Source: Diprion similis
Lineage: Eukaryota; Arthropoda; Insecta; Hymenoptera; Diprionidae
Assembly: GCF_021155765.1 (NCBI RefSeq)
Contig: NC_060116.1
Span: 12,338,001 to 12,402,000, forward strand
DNA: 64,000 nt
Direction of reading: 5' to 3'
Shown here piece by piece: positions 36,221 to 48,522 of this stretch; the first letter of the stretch is position 1, and each line of letters begins with the position of its first letter. A model generated the notes under the pieces. That model saw only the letters and a program-made list of their open reading frames with translations. It did no database searches and had not been told where the DNA came from. A program made the translations under genes and the position numbers.

Positions 36221-38875
36221 CACGTGAGTGGCGTGCAGTTCGATGGCGTTATTCAAAACTGAGTAAGAACAGGAATAATCCTTCCCACTGTGCGCTATCG
36301 GCTTCAAGGCTAAGGAGGTGTGCTTTTGACTTGGACCTGCTACATTCATACGGTATTTAGTATTTAGACGAAAAGTTGTTTTTAAACGGCGAATCACTTT
36401 CTAGGTACTCCGAACCCTTTAACTTCGAAAATTTTGAAACTCGTTTCTGCATGGCAACTACACACATGCAAGTTGTAAGAATGCACTGTGCCTCTGACGA
36501 GGCAACTTTCACAATTTCTCATTTTCGAAATGCAAAAAATTGAATATCATTCTACGAATTCAGGTTTACACCAGCAGATGATTTAGCAATCAAAGAAATT
36601 TATTATAATTTACATTACGTAGGTAAGGATCATTTCGGTCGGCCTTGTATCGTTGCAGAGTCGGTAAAGTTAAAAAAATATTTATATATATTTTGCAAAG
36701 AATGTTGTCGAATATCAGAGAAGAATAATAATATTGTTTTCGTGTTCTATATAGAGTTAACATGAAGTTCAGTACAACGCCGATTTTATGACTTCGAAGA
36801 AGACAATTATTGTACATACCTACGTGCATGCTTCGAAAAATCGAGAGTGGCATACGTGATGAAGCCAAAGTGTTGCTGAAGAGAATCAACAACTGAATCG
36901 AATCGCCGAATAAAATTGCGTTGCGTACAGGAACGGAACGTCCCGACTAAATAATAATGTTACAAAGATAAGGAGAAATAAAAAACATAAATAAAAAAAG
37001 TTTGTGGACCGAAATTACAATTGTACATAGCATCGTTATTTCTTTAATAACCATGTTGCTTATTTTTTATGAGCGAGCTTGTGTAGCATAACTCGTTGAT
37101 TTTATCACTTCTGCCATTATTAATAATTGCGACTTAGTTAGCTGAGCAGGAACAGGTTATAACGATATTTTTTAACATCTATTATCCGTCAAGAATGAAT
37201 ATAACGTAACGGAACGTGTTTTTAAAATTTTTTTTACCAATTCTAATGTGTTTGCCTTTCGCGTTTACCTATGATATTTGCTCACTCTGCTGGTGATCGA
37301 TTTCGGCAATTTTTGTAGAAACTATCGGCTAAGTATCATGACTAACGTAAACATTTTTAATATTCAAATGGTAAATAAGTTGATATTTTGTTGCGTGTTT
37401 GTCGTGTGATTATTCACAATATTAACTGTCAATTAGCGCCTCATTGTGTGCCACTTGACTCACAAGCAGGTGGTAAAGGATTGATATTTGTTCTGAAAAT
37501 GCCTTCCTCGGATATGAGAAAGCGTCATATACAGACGATTTGCTGCATCAGCTTGTACCTTGGAAAATTTATAACTTTATTTATTTATAATTTGTAAAAC
37601 ATCGGTGGCTGATTAGACTCGTCGTCTTTTCTGGTAACATAGGACACTACATATTCATGTAATACGCGTGGCCTGAATAATAATACCAACAACGTGATCA
37701 CAATGCGTTCTCAAATTCAACAGTTCCCTGAATCAATGCATATTTATGATTCGACGGATCCCGAGAGCTGTACATACATGAATAAGAAATCGTAATACTT
37801 TGAAATCACATTTATCCGTGTTATTTGTTGGAATAAATAACTCGAAATATCGAATGTTATAAAAGATAAGACCAAATCTATGTGCGAGCAATTTTATTCA
37901 TCGGTTCGTCGAGGATATTAATAATAAAAAATCGTTCTTCTCGGTTTGCGACGAGCCTGTTAACGGAACCAAACACAAAATATCGACAAGCAGGTAAGAA
38001 ATTGAATTACATAAGATAACATCTCGAACACCTTGAGACCCCTAGGCGTCATCCGAATTCGGTATAATCTAGTTATCTGAAATTGCGAAAGCAATTCTGA
38101 CCGCAGGACGTTTCAATCTCTACTGGAATATATATTATGCATGTTAAATTTGATCTAAAATGTCGCTGGTCAAGGGCGATGCGTTACGTATTAGTTATAC
38201 TAATCTATAAATTTCCAAATATCCGGTGCATTGTATGATCTACAGGCTCTTTCGACGCTGCCGCAGTTCATGTGCGATGCGATTCTCTAATTACAAGTGT
38301 GAAGGACTTCGTTTTATACCCACATCGTGAATATCTCTGTAGATCGAGGAAGCACCTCGTGCAACTGCAATGTGTGAGATCAATCTCATTGTTTGACGTA
38401 ATTTGGATTTCATTATTCACCTCAGTCACGATCACGCGATGTGAATTATCTGCAATAAAATCTAGCAGGATTGAATGTGCAATTTGACTCGTACCTGCCA
38501 ATATTCCGTGATCGTTTGACCGGACATTTTGTAACTTTTTTTTCAATAAAAAATTTAACTCCATTTTGTAAATTTTTAGTCACGTATTAGGAACCTTGCT
38601 CCGCACTGTGATTTGGGCCTAAATATTGGGTCCTACAGACTCGTGCAAATAGCTTATTAAATTACAGCTCAGGGATTTCTCGGATATAAATGCAGCGTTG
38701 TGATGTTATAATAATTGGCTACCGAATCATCAGCAGTCAAACGAGACAAACTGCTGTCTATAATGATTTCATGATTGATGGAAAATTATAGCCTCTCCTT
38801 CCATATTCTATTGTTTATTTCTCCCTACCACGCATCGCTTATTCAGGATGGTAATTAATTTTCTCTCGTTTCGCG

Positions 38876-38883
38876 TATAAATA
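38876..38883 (+). promoter_or_regulatory. TATA box of OBP-2
   Basis: TATAAATA 52 bases before the ATG at 38935, implying a very short 5' UTR. Confidence 0.65.
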
Positions 38884-38934
38884 GAATCAAGTCAAAACAA
38901 ACTTCAGAAGGATAAAGAATTTTCGCAAACAATC

Positions 38935-40555
38935 ATGCAGCTCTTCATTACTTTGACCTTTGTCTTCGGCGTCGTCTGCTTTTCGGCAGTGTTCGCAGTG
39001 AGTAAATAATTATATTTATTTTTTGCACTGAATATTTCACACCGTAAAGTATTTTATGCGTTTTAATTGTCAAAAATCGCGTCTCTCCGTAGAAAGAAAA
39101 TTATTCCTTCATTTTTTTGGAGTACAATGTGTTCTCTAATTTTAAAGCGACGTTATTTCGCGCAGCTCCATCAGCCCGTCGCTTCAATAATTGCAATCAC
39201 ACTTTTTCATTCAACGGACGCTCAAAGTCAACATTCACATAGGAAATACGAATTTCAACAACACAGGATCCCGCCAATTTATTAAACACGATGCTCAAAA
39301 TTATCAGAATGGCAAACATTAAATCGAATGCATTGCAGTAGAAGATCACCCCGATTCTATTTACACAAAGTTTTTTCAGCATTCACGAATGATCCTAGCA
39401 GAGAAAAATCAGGAAAATATCATTAAACCGTAATGACAGTTAGAATTTCAAAAAAAAAAAAAAAAAAAAAAAAACAGCTGAAAAGAATTCACGCAAATAT
39501 TTGCGCTTCGGCTGTTCCGTTTCTTTTTTTTCAATAACATAAATTTTATGATAAAACGAGGCTAATCCGGAGATGGAAGAACACTTCAAGGAAACTTTGA
39601 AGAAGTGCGCTGATGATTCAGGCATAGATATGGCTGACTTGGAAAGCGTTAAAAATGGGGAATCGGCTGCTGACGAGAAGATGAACTGTTTCGGTGCCTG
39701 CATCCTCAAAGGCATGGGCGTGGTAAGATGGCTTGAAAATGTTATATTTTCACATGTATTGTTAAATTTTGAAAGAAGAATCGATTTTACTTTAAGATTC
39801 GATCTATTTCTAATTGGCAGATAATCACATATCTTAGAATAATTCCATAATGTGTAATATTTCATGGCTTCGTTCTCAACAAATTTTATTCATTTGTTTA
39901 CAGCTTGACGAGGAAGGAAACGTTCATAAGGAAGTGGCTATCGATAACTTACCAGAAGACGCGCCACGAGACGAGGCGATAAAAATGATCGAGACATGTG
40001 CCGAGCACAGTAATTTCCATTTTTCGATAATTACTCACGTTATGTACATTTAGAATCTGACGCAAAAGTCAATTTTTACCAACTGGAATATCCGATTTGT
40101 AATCGGTGGAAAAACTCTCTCGTAAACTCCAAGAAATTCCCATTTCATAATTCTGAACTTATTCAATCGACTATATATAAACTGCGGACGAAATATCGAA
40201 TGACATTGCAGAAATTACGAAACTGCAAGTTATTTATTCTGCATGAAAACTGAGCAGTATTGCATTGAACTTGTGATTAAATTGTGTTCGCATTATGTCA
40301 TTAATCTTGTATTATTATAATAATGTGGTTATAACTGGTATATGATTTTATTAATAAATTTTGTGCTTCAGAGGGTAAAAACGAGTGCGAAACGGCTGGT
40401 CTCGTCTTCAAATGCTTACTGGAAAACAAGGTGAGATGAAAAGAAAATTTCATCTCTTAGTCTCATAGGTATACGTAATTACATACATGAAAATCTGAAC
40501 AAATTTTCTCTCATTATTTCAGGCTGTCGAGATGTTCAAATTACCCGAGGAATAA
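38935..40555 (+). CDS. OBP-2: classic six-cysteine odorant-binding protein
   Basis: Secreted ligand carrier of the PBP/GOBP family. Exons 38935-38997, 39561-39722, 39904-40009, 40372-40430 and 40523-40555; 140 aa. Exon 1 is the 21-residue signal peptide, ending at AVFA. The mature chain begins ANPEMEEHFKETLKKC. Cysteines: KKC (C1), MNCFGAC (C2-X3-C3), ETC (C4), NEC (C5), FKC (C6). A 33-base last exon encodes the C-terminus (AVEMFKLPEE). Phases are 0-0-1-0, so compared with OBP-7 the second intron has been lost and its two exons fused. The exon-2 acceptor (39559-39560) is preceded by AT-rich sequence rather than a clean pyrimidine tract, yet it is the only AG that keeps the mature frame. Confidence 0.95.
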
Positions 40556-40629
40556 TGTAGCCTGCAGTACGTGTATAATAATTAAAGACTTGGTCACGAA
40601 AACAACGGCTACGTGAATTTGTAATTAAC

Positions 40630-40635
40630 AATAAA
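40630..40635 (+). terminator. Poly(A) signal of OBP-2
   Basis: AATAAA 75 bases after the OBP-2 stop codon. Confidence 0.6.
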
Positions 40636-43600
40636 CAGATGTTACGGTAGAAATTATTATGGTAAAATATATAGACATGTTATTTAGCAAGGCCTGTTGG
40701 TCCATAAATCGCTTTTCTTCTTTCTCCTTCACGCACGGAAATCATGTTCAACGTCATGTTGCCATCCATCGGAACCGTGACGATTGAATCTTGGACGTCT
40801 CGACTATTAATTTATAGGCATCTGGATTCTACGAACAGCCGGTTCCGATCAGGGATCACCTTATCACAGCTTCGTCGAGAGGCAATTCACCGTTATTTGG
40901 ACCTAGTGACCTTTACACGGCGAATATTCGCTCCACTCACTCGCTACGGTCTTTAAAATTCGTTACCAAGCGAACCGCGACTAAAATTTAACTAGAGCCA
41001 GTAAGAATTAGCATAAGAAAAAGAGAAAAGACGAAGAAAGGGAAGAGACAATCGTGAATGAAATGTAGTTTGTTGGAAAATTTTTCATAAAATGTTGCTT
41101 ATCAAAAAAATACTAGCAAAGTCTGCTGATCGGAACTATAATTTACAACAAAGAATTTTGCATTTGGATAAACTTTAAGAGGAGGAAAAAGGTTTTCTAG
41201 TGATTTTCATGAATTATTATTTTTTTTTTTCACAAGAAAGGAATGTATATAATTTATTGAAGCCTTGAGAACATTTTGTACACATATTCAAGTGAATATT
41301 GTAATTTTTTTTCAAGTATTTGCTCGGAAAATATGGAATATATCAACTGCCACCCATCGGAGCTCAACGTAGGGCTATGTGAATTCTGGAGGACACAGTT
41401 TTTATCCGAAATCAATAGATTTTCAAATTGACTTCATTTTTAGAGATGTTTAAACATAAGAGCATAATTTATTGCCACATTTTTAAAAGTTTATTTGCAA
41501 TAAAAAAATATTTCGAATAATGATATTACTCCAAATATAAAATGTTCTCAAGGTTTCAATAAATTATATGCATTTTTTTCTTGTCACAAAAATTCATGAA
41601 TATCGCTAAAAAATTTAGTCTTAAACCCATTTTCCCTGTTGAGAAAAAAATTCCCACCAAGCGTTGTTTCACAGATTGGAAAATTCTGCGATATCTTGAT
41701 ATGTACGAACAACGTAAGAATAATTATAGTAATTTTCCCACTCGTCAGCTCACGGGTTACGTAAATAAGAATACGACGTGGAGACGATGATGCCTGAGTA
41801 ATGCACGGGACATCCGTCGCTCAGAAATATGAGGAGGTTAATTGCCAGGTGGAAAATTATGGGAATAATCTGGCCAATTCTGACAGCCAGATATTATTCT
41901 TCCACCACGTATAGTCTTCCAGATTATTGATGATGAGGGGAGAAAACGAGGCTGCATGTATCCACAGAGTCGAAGGCTAGAGGGTTCATTGGCCTGTGTT
42001 TAACTTAGCTCCGAGGCATTTCTGGCACACAATTTGCGTGCGGGGCTTTGTCTGCTTCTTTTGCGTGTTATTAATCAAGATAGGATTGATCGCGAATTTT
42101 CTGACGCTATCAAGATGGGATGAAATATCGGTCAGTTCATCTCGGCCTCAAAATCCGGGGATAATTTTAGCCATCAGTCTCCGGTATTTATTCTTCGCTT
42201 AGTTATATGTGTGCATGAAAATCAGGATCGATATCTACAACAGATCGAAGCCAAGAGATCAGAGCTCGGTTTCGTAAAACTCAACCGGTTACACGAGTTG
42301 GATCGCAAGTGAACTTGACTTGAGATTGCAACGATTAGTGAACTTGAGATAACTGCTACTCACAAAGACAAGATAGTAAAAAAATTCTTCTCCAATCCTT
42401 GAAGAACGCGAGTGTTTATTTGACAGACGTCTTATATTTACGCCCACTCGAAAACACCGTTGCAGGCTCTCGGTGAATTGATATTCGCAAAACGAATTGG
42501 GCAGAATTTTACGTAGTATTTGCTCGTACTAGTTTCTTGTTTGCACTTGTAAAATTTTGCAAAATTCTATCGTATATTTGATCAGTGTGTTTATTCAATG
42601 CCAAGAAAGGCTAACTTTTACCATTTTCACGGAAATTTTGAGTCTCTCCGTTATTTAGTGAAACCGTTTGACGCGAGTGTAAAATCACCCAAGGCTAGAA
42701 TAATTCTTCTAAGAAAAAACGAGGTGATAAAAACTAGACCTAGGATAGAACGAAGATTAATGACGTCTAACTAGTGCTTATGCTCTTCGGTTTCTGCACG
42801 TCTTTCTATTATGAAAAAAACATATGATTACACGATTCGTTGATTGTTTTTATTTTTCGTCCTTACGATTAATAATTGTATTTTTAGTAAAGCTGTTACG
42901 ATACGTACCAATGACCGGTGATGACGCACGTTTTCTTTTAATCGTGAGACTACACCGCAGGTTTGCAACAATGCTGACACATTTTCTTTTTCCCACTTGA
43001 TGCATAATTTACATAATGAAAAACCACGGAACGTGCAACACAGTCGCGATAAGCAGCGGTAGGTAAAATGGCATTGAAATGCAAGGTAATGGTTGTCGAT
43101 GTAGGATCTGCGGTGGCTGACTGCGCAAAGTTTACAAACTTTGAGATGGGCCGATAGCTGAATCGAACGGAAATTACCGGTACCCAAGTAAATTCTCCTT
43201 CTAACGTAGGAATACGGAATTATAGCGATAATGTGATGCTTCACTTGTTTCGCCCTTGAGTGACGAACAAGCATCGTGAATCGGTTACTTTTCGACTGAA
43301 CTTTCGGGTTTCTTCCACAGACCCAAGGCAAAATTTTCGTGAAACAATCTTTACGCTTTTACATCAGGCGGATAATTACGACGTCAAATCAGGCAAGAAG
43401 TTTCTTTACATAATTGTAAACTCAGCCTTGATTTTGCTCGCGGTCTTTGTCTAAAGACGTCAAAACAAAGACTATAGTGAACTGTAGTAATTGGAAACAA
43501 AAACGTTGATAGGTGACTGTTCGGCTGATGTTGATGTTCAATTTTTGAAAATTCAGAATTTCGCGAATAGAAAAAAGTCAACTTTAATCCGATGCAGGAG

Positions 43601-43961
43601 GTAATCACAGGTAACTACAAGTATCGAGGAGTTTTCATCTCTTTGACAAAGCGTTTGTTTGTTATTCATTCACGCTTTACCGCGGACAGATTTGTAACAA
43701 GGACGTGACAAATTATGAACGTAAAGCATGTGACCGAATCGACCGCACCATTCATGCAGCGACAGGTTTTACACGTCCTGATTCAGCATCGCGTGCATTT
43801 TCAAATTCAAATATCATATCACGTGACATTACATGCAGCATTATATTCCGAGAGAGACAGAAATCGTGGCTTCACTGGATGTGCTTTTGCATTTTTAACA
43901 AGGTATCCAAGACGCAAAAATTTGGCAGGAAACGTGGTTGAAGTTGGCTGAAAAAAAAATC

Positions 43962-43981
43962 CCCCCCCCCCCCCCCCCCCC
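43962..43981. repeat. Poly-C run
   Basis: About 20 C in the spacer upstream of OBP-D. Confidence 0.8.
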
Positions 43982-44134
43982 TAGCCGTCCTCTCCCTCCT
44001 CTTCATCGCCCTTAGCGTTACCGAGTTTTTACCCTTCTCTACTAGCCTCCGGCTGAACCACTTTTTCATTGTTACATTCGCACATCCGGAGACCATTTTT
44101 GCGTGCTCGTTACCGCACGTTGCATTCTCGGGTG

Positions 44135-44142
44135 TATAAAAG
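44135..44142 (+). promoter_or_regulatory. TATA box of OBP-D
   Basis: TATAAAAG 110 bases upstream of the ATG at 44252. Confidence 0.65.
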
Positions 44143-44251
44143 GCGGCGATGTGTACCACAGGTTCGTCACAACTTGACGAGCACTCGAACGACACGTTGG
44201 TATCCTACTCTTTTACATTACATCACTGGAACGATCCTCACCCCATCGATC

Positions 44252-45638
44252 ATGAAGACGATCCTCGCATTCGCGACGCTGCTTTTCGCGCCTGCAATTC
44301 TGGTCGCTGTAAGTTTATCCCGAAATTTGATAATTTCACCCTTCAAGTATGAACACTTGATTGAGTTGTAAAAATATATGTAGTTGTTCTCGAATCATCT
44401 AAATGGCACTTTGACATCCGAAGCTTTTGAGGTGAATCTCTCATTGAAGGAGAAACATGGGATACTTTAATAACTGTGTGCTGTAATCAGCATTCATAAT
44501 TATCAACATCCTCCCACAGGCGAAGCCTCATCCACCCGAGTTGCCACCCCAAATAAAAGCTGCGCACGATGTGTGCATGGAAAAGCTCGGAGTAACAAGG
44601 GAACAGCTCCAAGAGCAAAGGAGGAACGGTGCGAACGAGAAGGAGGACTGCTTCAGAGCCTGCGTTGATAAGGAACTCGGCATTTTAACTGCCGATGGAA
44701 AAATCGACAAGGAAATGGCTGTTAAGGACTTCCCCCCTCACATTCCCAAGGATAACGCGACTAAGATCGTTGAGGCCTGTTTCGAGAAAAGTACGTCGTG
44801 TGTTTACTGTCTTTTGCCAATAATCGCTTCTCACACTCGATGAATGTCAACTCTTGACATCGGAAGGGATTATTCATTGATTCATTTTAATCGTTTCAGA
44901 GGGTAGCAGCGACTGCGAAACAGCCGCCATGTATCACAACTGCGTAAAGGTAATAATCCGTTCACCCTGAAGCTCGAAAATTTCAAATTATAACATTCTC
45001 TCCCAGTTCTCTGATCAAAACTCTCTTTGTTGCTCAGAAAATGGCTCCACGACCACCGATGCACCCTGAGCTACAGAAGATGCACGATGACTGCAAGAGC
45101 AAACTGAATCTGAGCGATGGTGAGATTGAAATTGAATTAATCGTTGTCACTAAAAATTCGTAAAAACCTTAGAGAAGAAAAATATACATTATTGATTTTC
45201 TTCGACAGAGGATCTCGAGAAAATGGAGCGCGAGGAGGAGAAGCTGAAGGAAAACTGCTTCTTCGCTTGCATGGCGAAAAAAGTTGGCTTTGTAAGTGTC
45301 GGATTGACGCTGATTAATAATAAAAACTAATCCTTGCAAAATTATTTCTTCAGATGAACGACGACGGCACGCTGAACGAGAAGGTCCTCGTCGAAAAGTC
45401 ACCGCCATTCGTGAAGAAGGAAGAGGCAGCTAAGGTCGCCGAGTTGTGCGGAAAGCAAAGTAAGTTAGCCGTGAGTAAAGAATCTCAAAAAACTCGTGCA
45501 TTCTAACTCGGATCATTTTTCCCATTCGCAGAAGGCGCCAACGAGTGTGAAACCGCAGTGATGATCCACAGGTGCATGAGAGACAATGATTTTAAGCTCG
45601 CTCATCGCCATGGCCCATATCCGGTATTGCCGCAATAA
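44252..45638 (+). CDS. OBP-D: double-domain (12-cysteine) odorant-binding protein
   Basis: One secreted protein with two complete PBP/GOBP domains. Exons 44252-44308, 44520-44790, 44900-44949, 45038-45119, 45209-45291, 45354-45459 and 45532-45638; 251 aa. Exon 1 is a signal peptide (MKTILAFATLLFAPAILVA). Domain 1 (exons 2-3) has DVC, EDCFRAC, EAC, SDC, HNC. Domain 2 (exons 4-7) has DDC, ENCFFAC, ELC, NEC, HRC. All 12 cysteines are in canonical spacing. Domain 2 has no signal peptide of its own; exon 3 ends in phase 0 (NCVK) and exon 4 continues in frame with KMAPRPPMHPEL. A Pro-rich segment therefore links the two domains. Domain 1 has lost two introns, while domain 2 keeps the 1-0-1 pattern. 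Double-domain OBPs are known in some insects (Drosophila Obp83cd/ef, binary OBPs in Nasonia). Two separate genes are unlikely, since no second ATG with a signal peptide lies in the 88-base intron. Confidence 0.94.
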
Positions 45639-47784
45639 TTAATGCGATCAAATCCAGCCGGATTTCCCCGACTAATCCTCAAGGTTTATCATAATATTAG
45701 TCGTAGCGGATAAGTTGTTTTTCATCAAATAGATCAACGCCCGAATGGGTTTAGAGTTAAGGTCAATATGGCTATATAGTGATAAAATAACGTGAACCAG
45801 TATTAACTGTAACTATTGTTATGCTTAAATCTTAAGAACAATTATTTCGATTTCCTAGAAGCTTATGTTTGTCTGTAAATTTGTAGATGCGACGCAAAAA
45901 CTTTTTGCAGTACTGATTTCACGTTGAGTATTTTCGTTTTGTGATCGTTATTATCACCAGTACTTAACCAGTTCCTGAACACGGAACCTAGTGGATTCTA
46001 CAACGTGTAAATACGTGAATTTCGTATTATGCAATAAATATACCGTTTGAAACAGTCATTGTCTATTTTTTCTAACGACCCTGATCTATCCATTAGCATT
46101 ATTCTGTTCGGAACTACAGTCTTTTAAATCAAGTTATACATTAAAAAAATATATACATATGTATATACAAAGTTCATAGGCATGCGGCTGTATGTGATTC
46201 CATATGATGAATAATAGAACATATAGTTATGCGTAGAATAACTATAAATGAGTGCCAATGAATAGTCGGCGCAGTAAAAACTTGCAGGTATAGAACCATC
46301 GTATTCGGCGAGCATCCTGTTATTATGGTCCGTCACTTTTGTGCCAGGGATTAATTAGCAATCATAACTCGAGTTGCGATGTGAAACGAGGATGGGGAAA
46401 AAATTTACGCCTAAGTGCGTTTAAATTGTGGATTATTTGTAATATTGATTCGTTAAGGTTTTCAAAATTATAGACGCAAAGTTGAATTCTAAGTATTATA
46501 CAATCAGTTTCATTGCATTGCAAAGTGTAAACAATTCTTCGAATAACCGATTGGTGCTCGTTCGAATTCGTTACAGGTTTGTAAATAAAATGTAGCATGT
46601 ATTATCCACACGAATGACATTCGAATTTTAAGAGCTCTCGTATCAGCGTATCGTATTCAGCGCAAATTATGTTCGCCAATTTGCCATTTTGTAAAAAAGA
46701 TCGCTTTGGAACTCAACGTCAATTAACTTGCCGCCGAAATTAGTGTCTCGTGAAGCCATTGGACGTGAAACATGGAATGTAATGAAGTGAAGCCGTTCCT
46801 AATGATACAATAATCAACCGACTCAACATGAATTGACGAAAAATTAGCATCAGGCATATGTATCTATCATCGTATCCTAATAATTTGCAAATCGAACATT
46901 CAAGATGAAAGAAATAATTCAAATCACGGTTCAGAGCTAGCCAAATACAGATGGATAATCACCAGGCACATTAATTAATAAACCGTTTTTACGCGTTAAT
47001 TGCAATCATGCGGTGCTTGTAATATATATATATATATGTATATATATATAGAATCTAATCGAAAGTAATAAATTGTAACTTCTAATCTTCGTCAGTTATT
47101 TAGATGATTGTAAATACGAGTTCTTGTCTCTAAATTGAAACGATAATTTATATCCATCCATTGACTTGGATTTAAATTCATCGTCAAAGTCTACTAACGA
47201 TTGTCAGGATGTCAAGAAAACCAAATACGATTGGTTTGGGAGTTGTGAATTTTGTCTCATTGCTGTATCAGAATCTGGTCGTCAAAAAGTTTGTTCAAAA
47301 GTGACAAAAATCGCGTCCATCCGGAGTACAAACCTGCAGCGTCAACGAATCGGATCATAAACGAAATAGATAATTGCTTGATTATTACGGGAAATTGACT
47401 TGTCTAGTTATTAATTTGAAGAAGGGGAAGACGAAGAATAGAGAAAGAAGGTATAATCGCGTTTGGAAAAAATGAAAAATTTGAAAAGATCGACGATCGG
47501 CCAAACAGGGATGTACAAGAGTGAATTTTACGTCGTGACATTCATCTATCCTTAAATAGCGAAGCAGGTTGACCGTTGTCGGCTTAAAGTAGTGAACCGT
47601 GAGGTCGGTGTGAATAAAAAGTAGCATATTTAGCAGTCGCGCTCTCCCATTGGTCCGAGGCTGTTGGTCATCAGGCGATTGAACCGTTCCACGTGATACG
47701 GGTTCTAGATTTTAAAACCTCTCAGCTCGGTTCATATTTGTGTACTCAAAAAACTCCCGTGGATCATCGTCGCTGGAATATATA
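45639..47784. other. Spacer between OBP-D and the MITE
   Basis: Contains the OBP-D poly(A) signal at 46033-46038 and a TA-rich tract at about 47019-47051. No exon is supported on either strand. Confidence 0.6.
46033..46038 (+). terminator. Poly(A) signal of OBP-D
   Basis: AATAAA about 395 bases after the OBP-D stop, followed by TTTGAAACAGTCATTGTC. Confidence 0.5.
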
Positions 47785-48239
47785 CAGGGTGTTTCGTTTT
47801 AATCGCCCCAGGCTCATTACTTCGAAACTAATTGTAAGCAAGATACAAAAATATAATTCGTAACGATTGTGGACGGGGTTTAAAGGGGGAAAAACGTGAA
47901 GTTATCAGATTTCTTCCAAGTAAAGCTGCCACGGTCAGGTAAACGTCAGATTTTTATTCTCAAATTGAACAATGTATTTTTTACATCGGCCTCTGAAAAC
48001 ATGCACAAAATTTTGGCGAAAGTACGCACGTTTTTACTATTATCATCTAATCTAAAATAAAAATAAAAAAAACACACGTACACACACACACAAGTTGGCC
48101 TTCGTCTGATTTGGCGGCTTCGCTCACAAAAAAAAAAAAGAATACCTTCGTGTTCTTTCCCCCTTAAAATCTTGAATATTTTGTAGGAAATGTTTTTTCG
48201 TATCTTGCTTAGTCAGGGTGATTAAAACGAAACACCCTG
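47785..48239. mobile_element. Fold-back MITE, Tc1/mariner-like (TA target duplication)
   Basis: The element starts CAGGGTGTTTCGTTTTAATC and ends with the reverse complement of the same 20 bases. It is flanked on both sides by TA (47783-47784 and 48240-48241), the target duplication of the IS630-Tc1-mariner superfamily. Inside the perfect ends, an imperfect inverted repeat continues for well over 100 bases: AAGCAAGATAC near 47838 pairs with GTATCTTGCTT near 48200, and TTTAAAGGGGGAAA near 47879 pairs with a counterpart near 48160. No transposase frame fits in 455 bp, so it is non-autonomous. It sits in the spacer upstream of OBP-3. A CA repeat near 48077-48092 lies in its centre. Confidence 0.85.
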
Positions 48240-48384
48240 TATTGATGCCATCACGTACGCTTAACACGTCTTCCTTCTTGCAAATTGATTCTAGCTACTT
48301 ATATTATGGCTTTCATAGTTTCCGATCCGTATCAAGACTGCTGATATGTAGGGGATTATGGGGGGAAGTGGACGTCATCCGGGG

Positions 48385-48391
48385 TATAAAT
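48385..48391 (+). promoter_or_regulatory. TATA box of OBP-3
   Basis: TATAAAT 138 bases before the OBP-3 ATG and only 146 bases from the right end of the MITE. Confidence 0.6.
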
Positions 48392-48522
48392 GTATGAAAA
48401 TTTGTACCGGTCTGGTTATAATATTGTCGATCGACAGATCCAAAGTCATCTACCGCACTTCTTGGATCGTCTTATACTCGTACCCCGAAATCTGAGAATA
48501 CGCGTTCTGCTCCTGCTTAAAC

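Larger units (their letters stand above)
36100..38934. other. Divergent spacer between OBP-1 and OBP-2
   Basis: Holds the TATA boxes of both flanking OBPs. The rest is AT-rich without a supported exon or recognisable OBP remnant. Confidence 0.6.
40556..44251. other. Spacer between OBP-2 and OBP-D
   Basis: Contains the OBP-2 poly(A) signal at 40630-40635 and the OBP-D TATA box near 44135. A long poly-C run lies at about 43962-43981. No OBP-like exon or pseudogene was recognised. An unspliced minus-strand frame of 167 codons at 42828-43331 was considered and rejected. Confidence 0.55.

Noticed and set aside
42828-43331. A 167-codon cysteine-rich minus-strand frame
   Set aside because: The cysteines follow no known zinc or OBP spacing, and there is no signal peptide, TATA box or splice site. 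Probably chance, though a translated search would settle it.
44950-45037. Possible relic of a last exon plus signal-peptide exon inside the OBP-D junction intron
   Set aside because: The intron is only 88 bases and holds no recognisable remnant of either.
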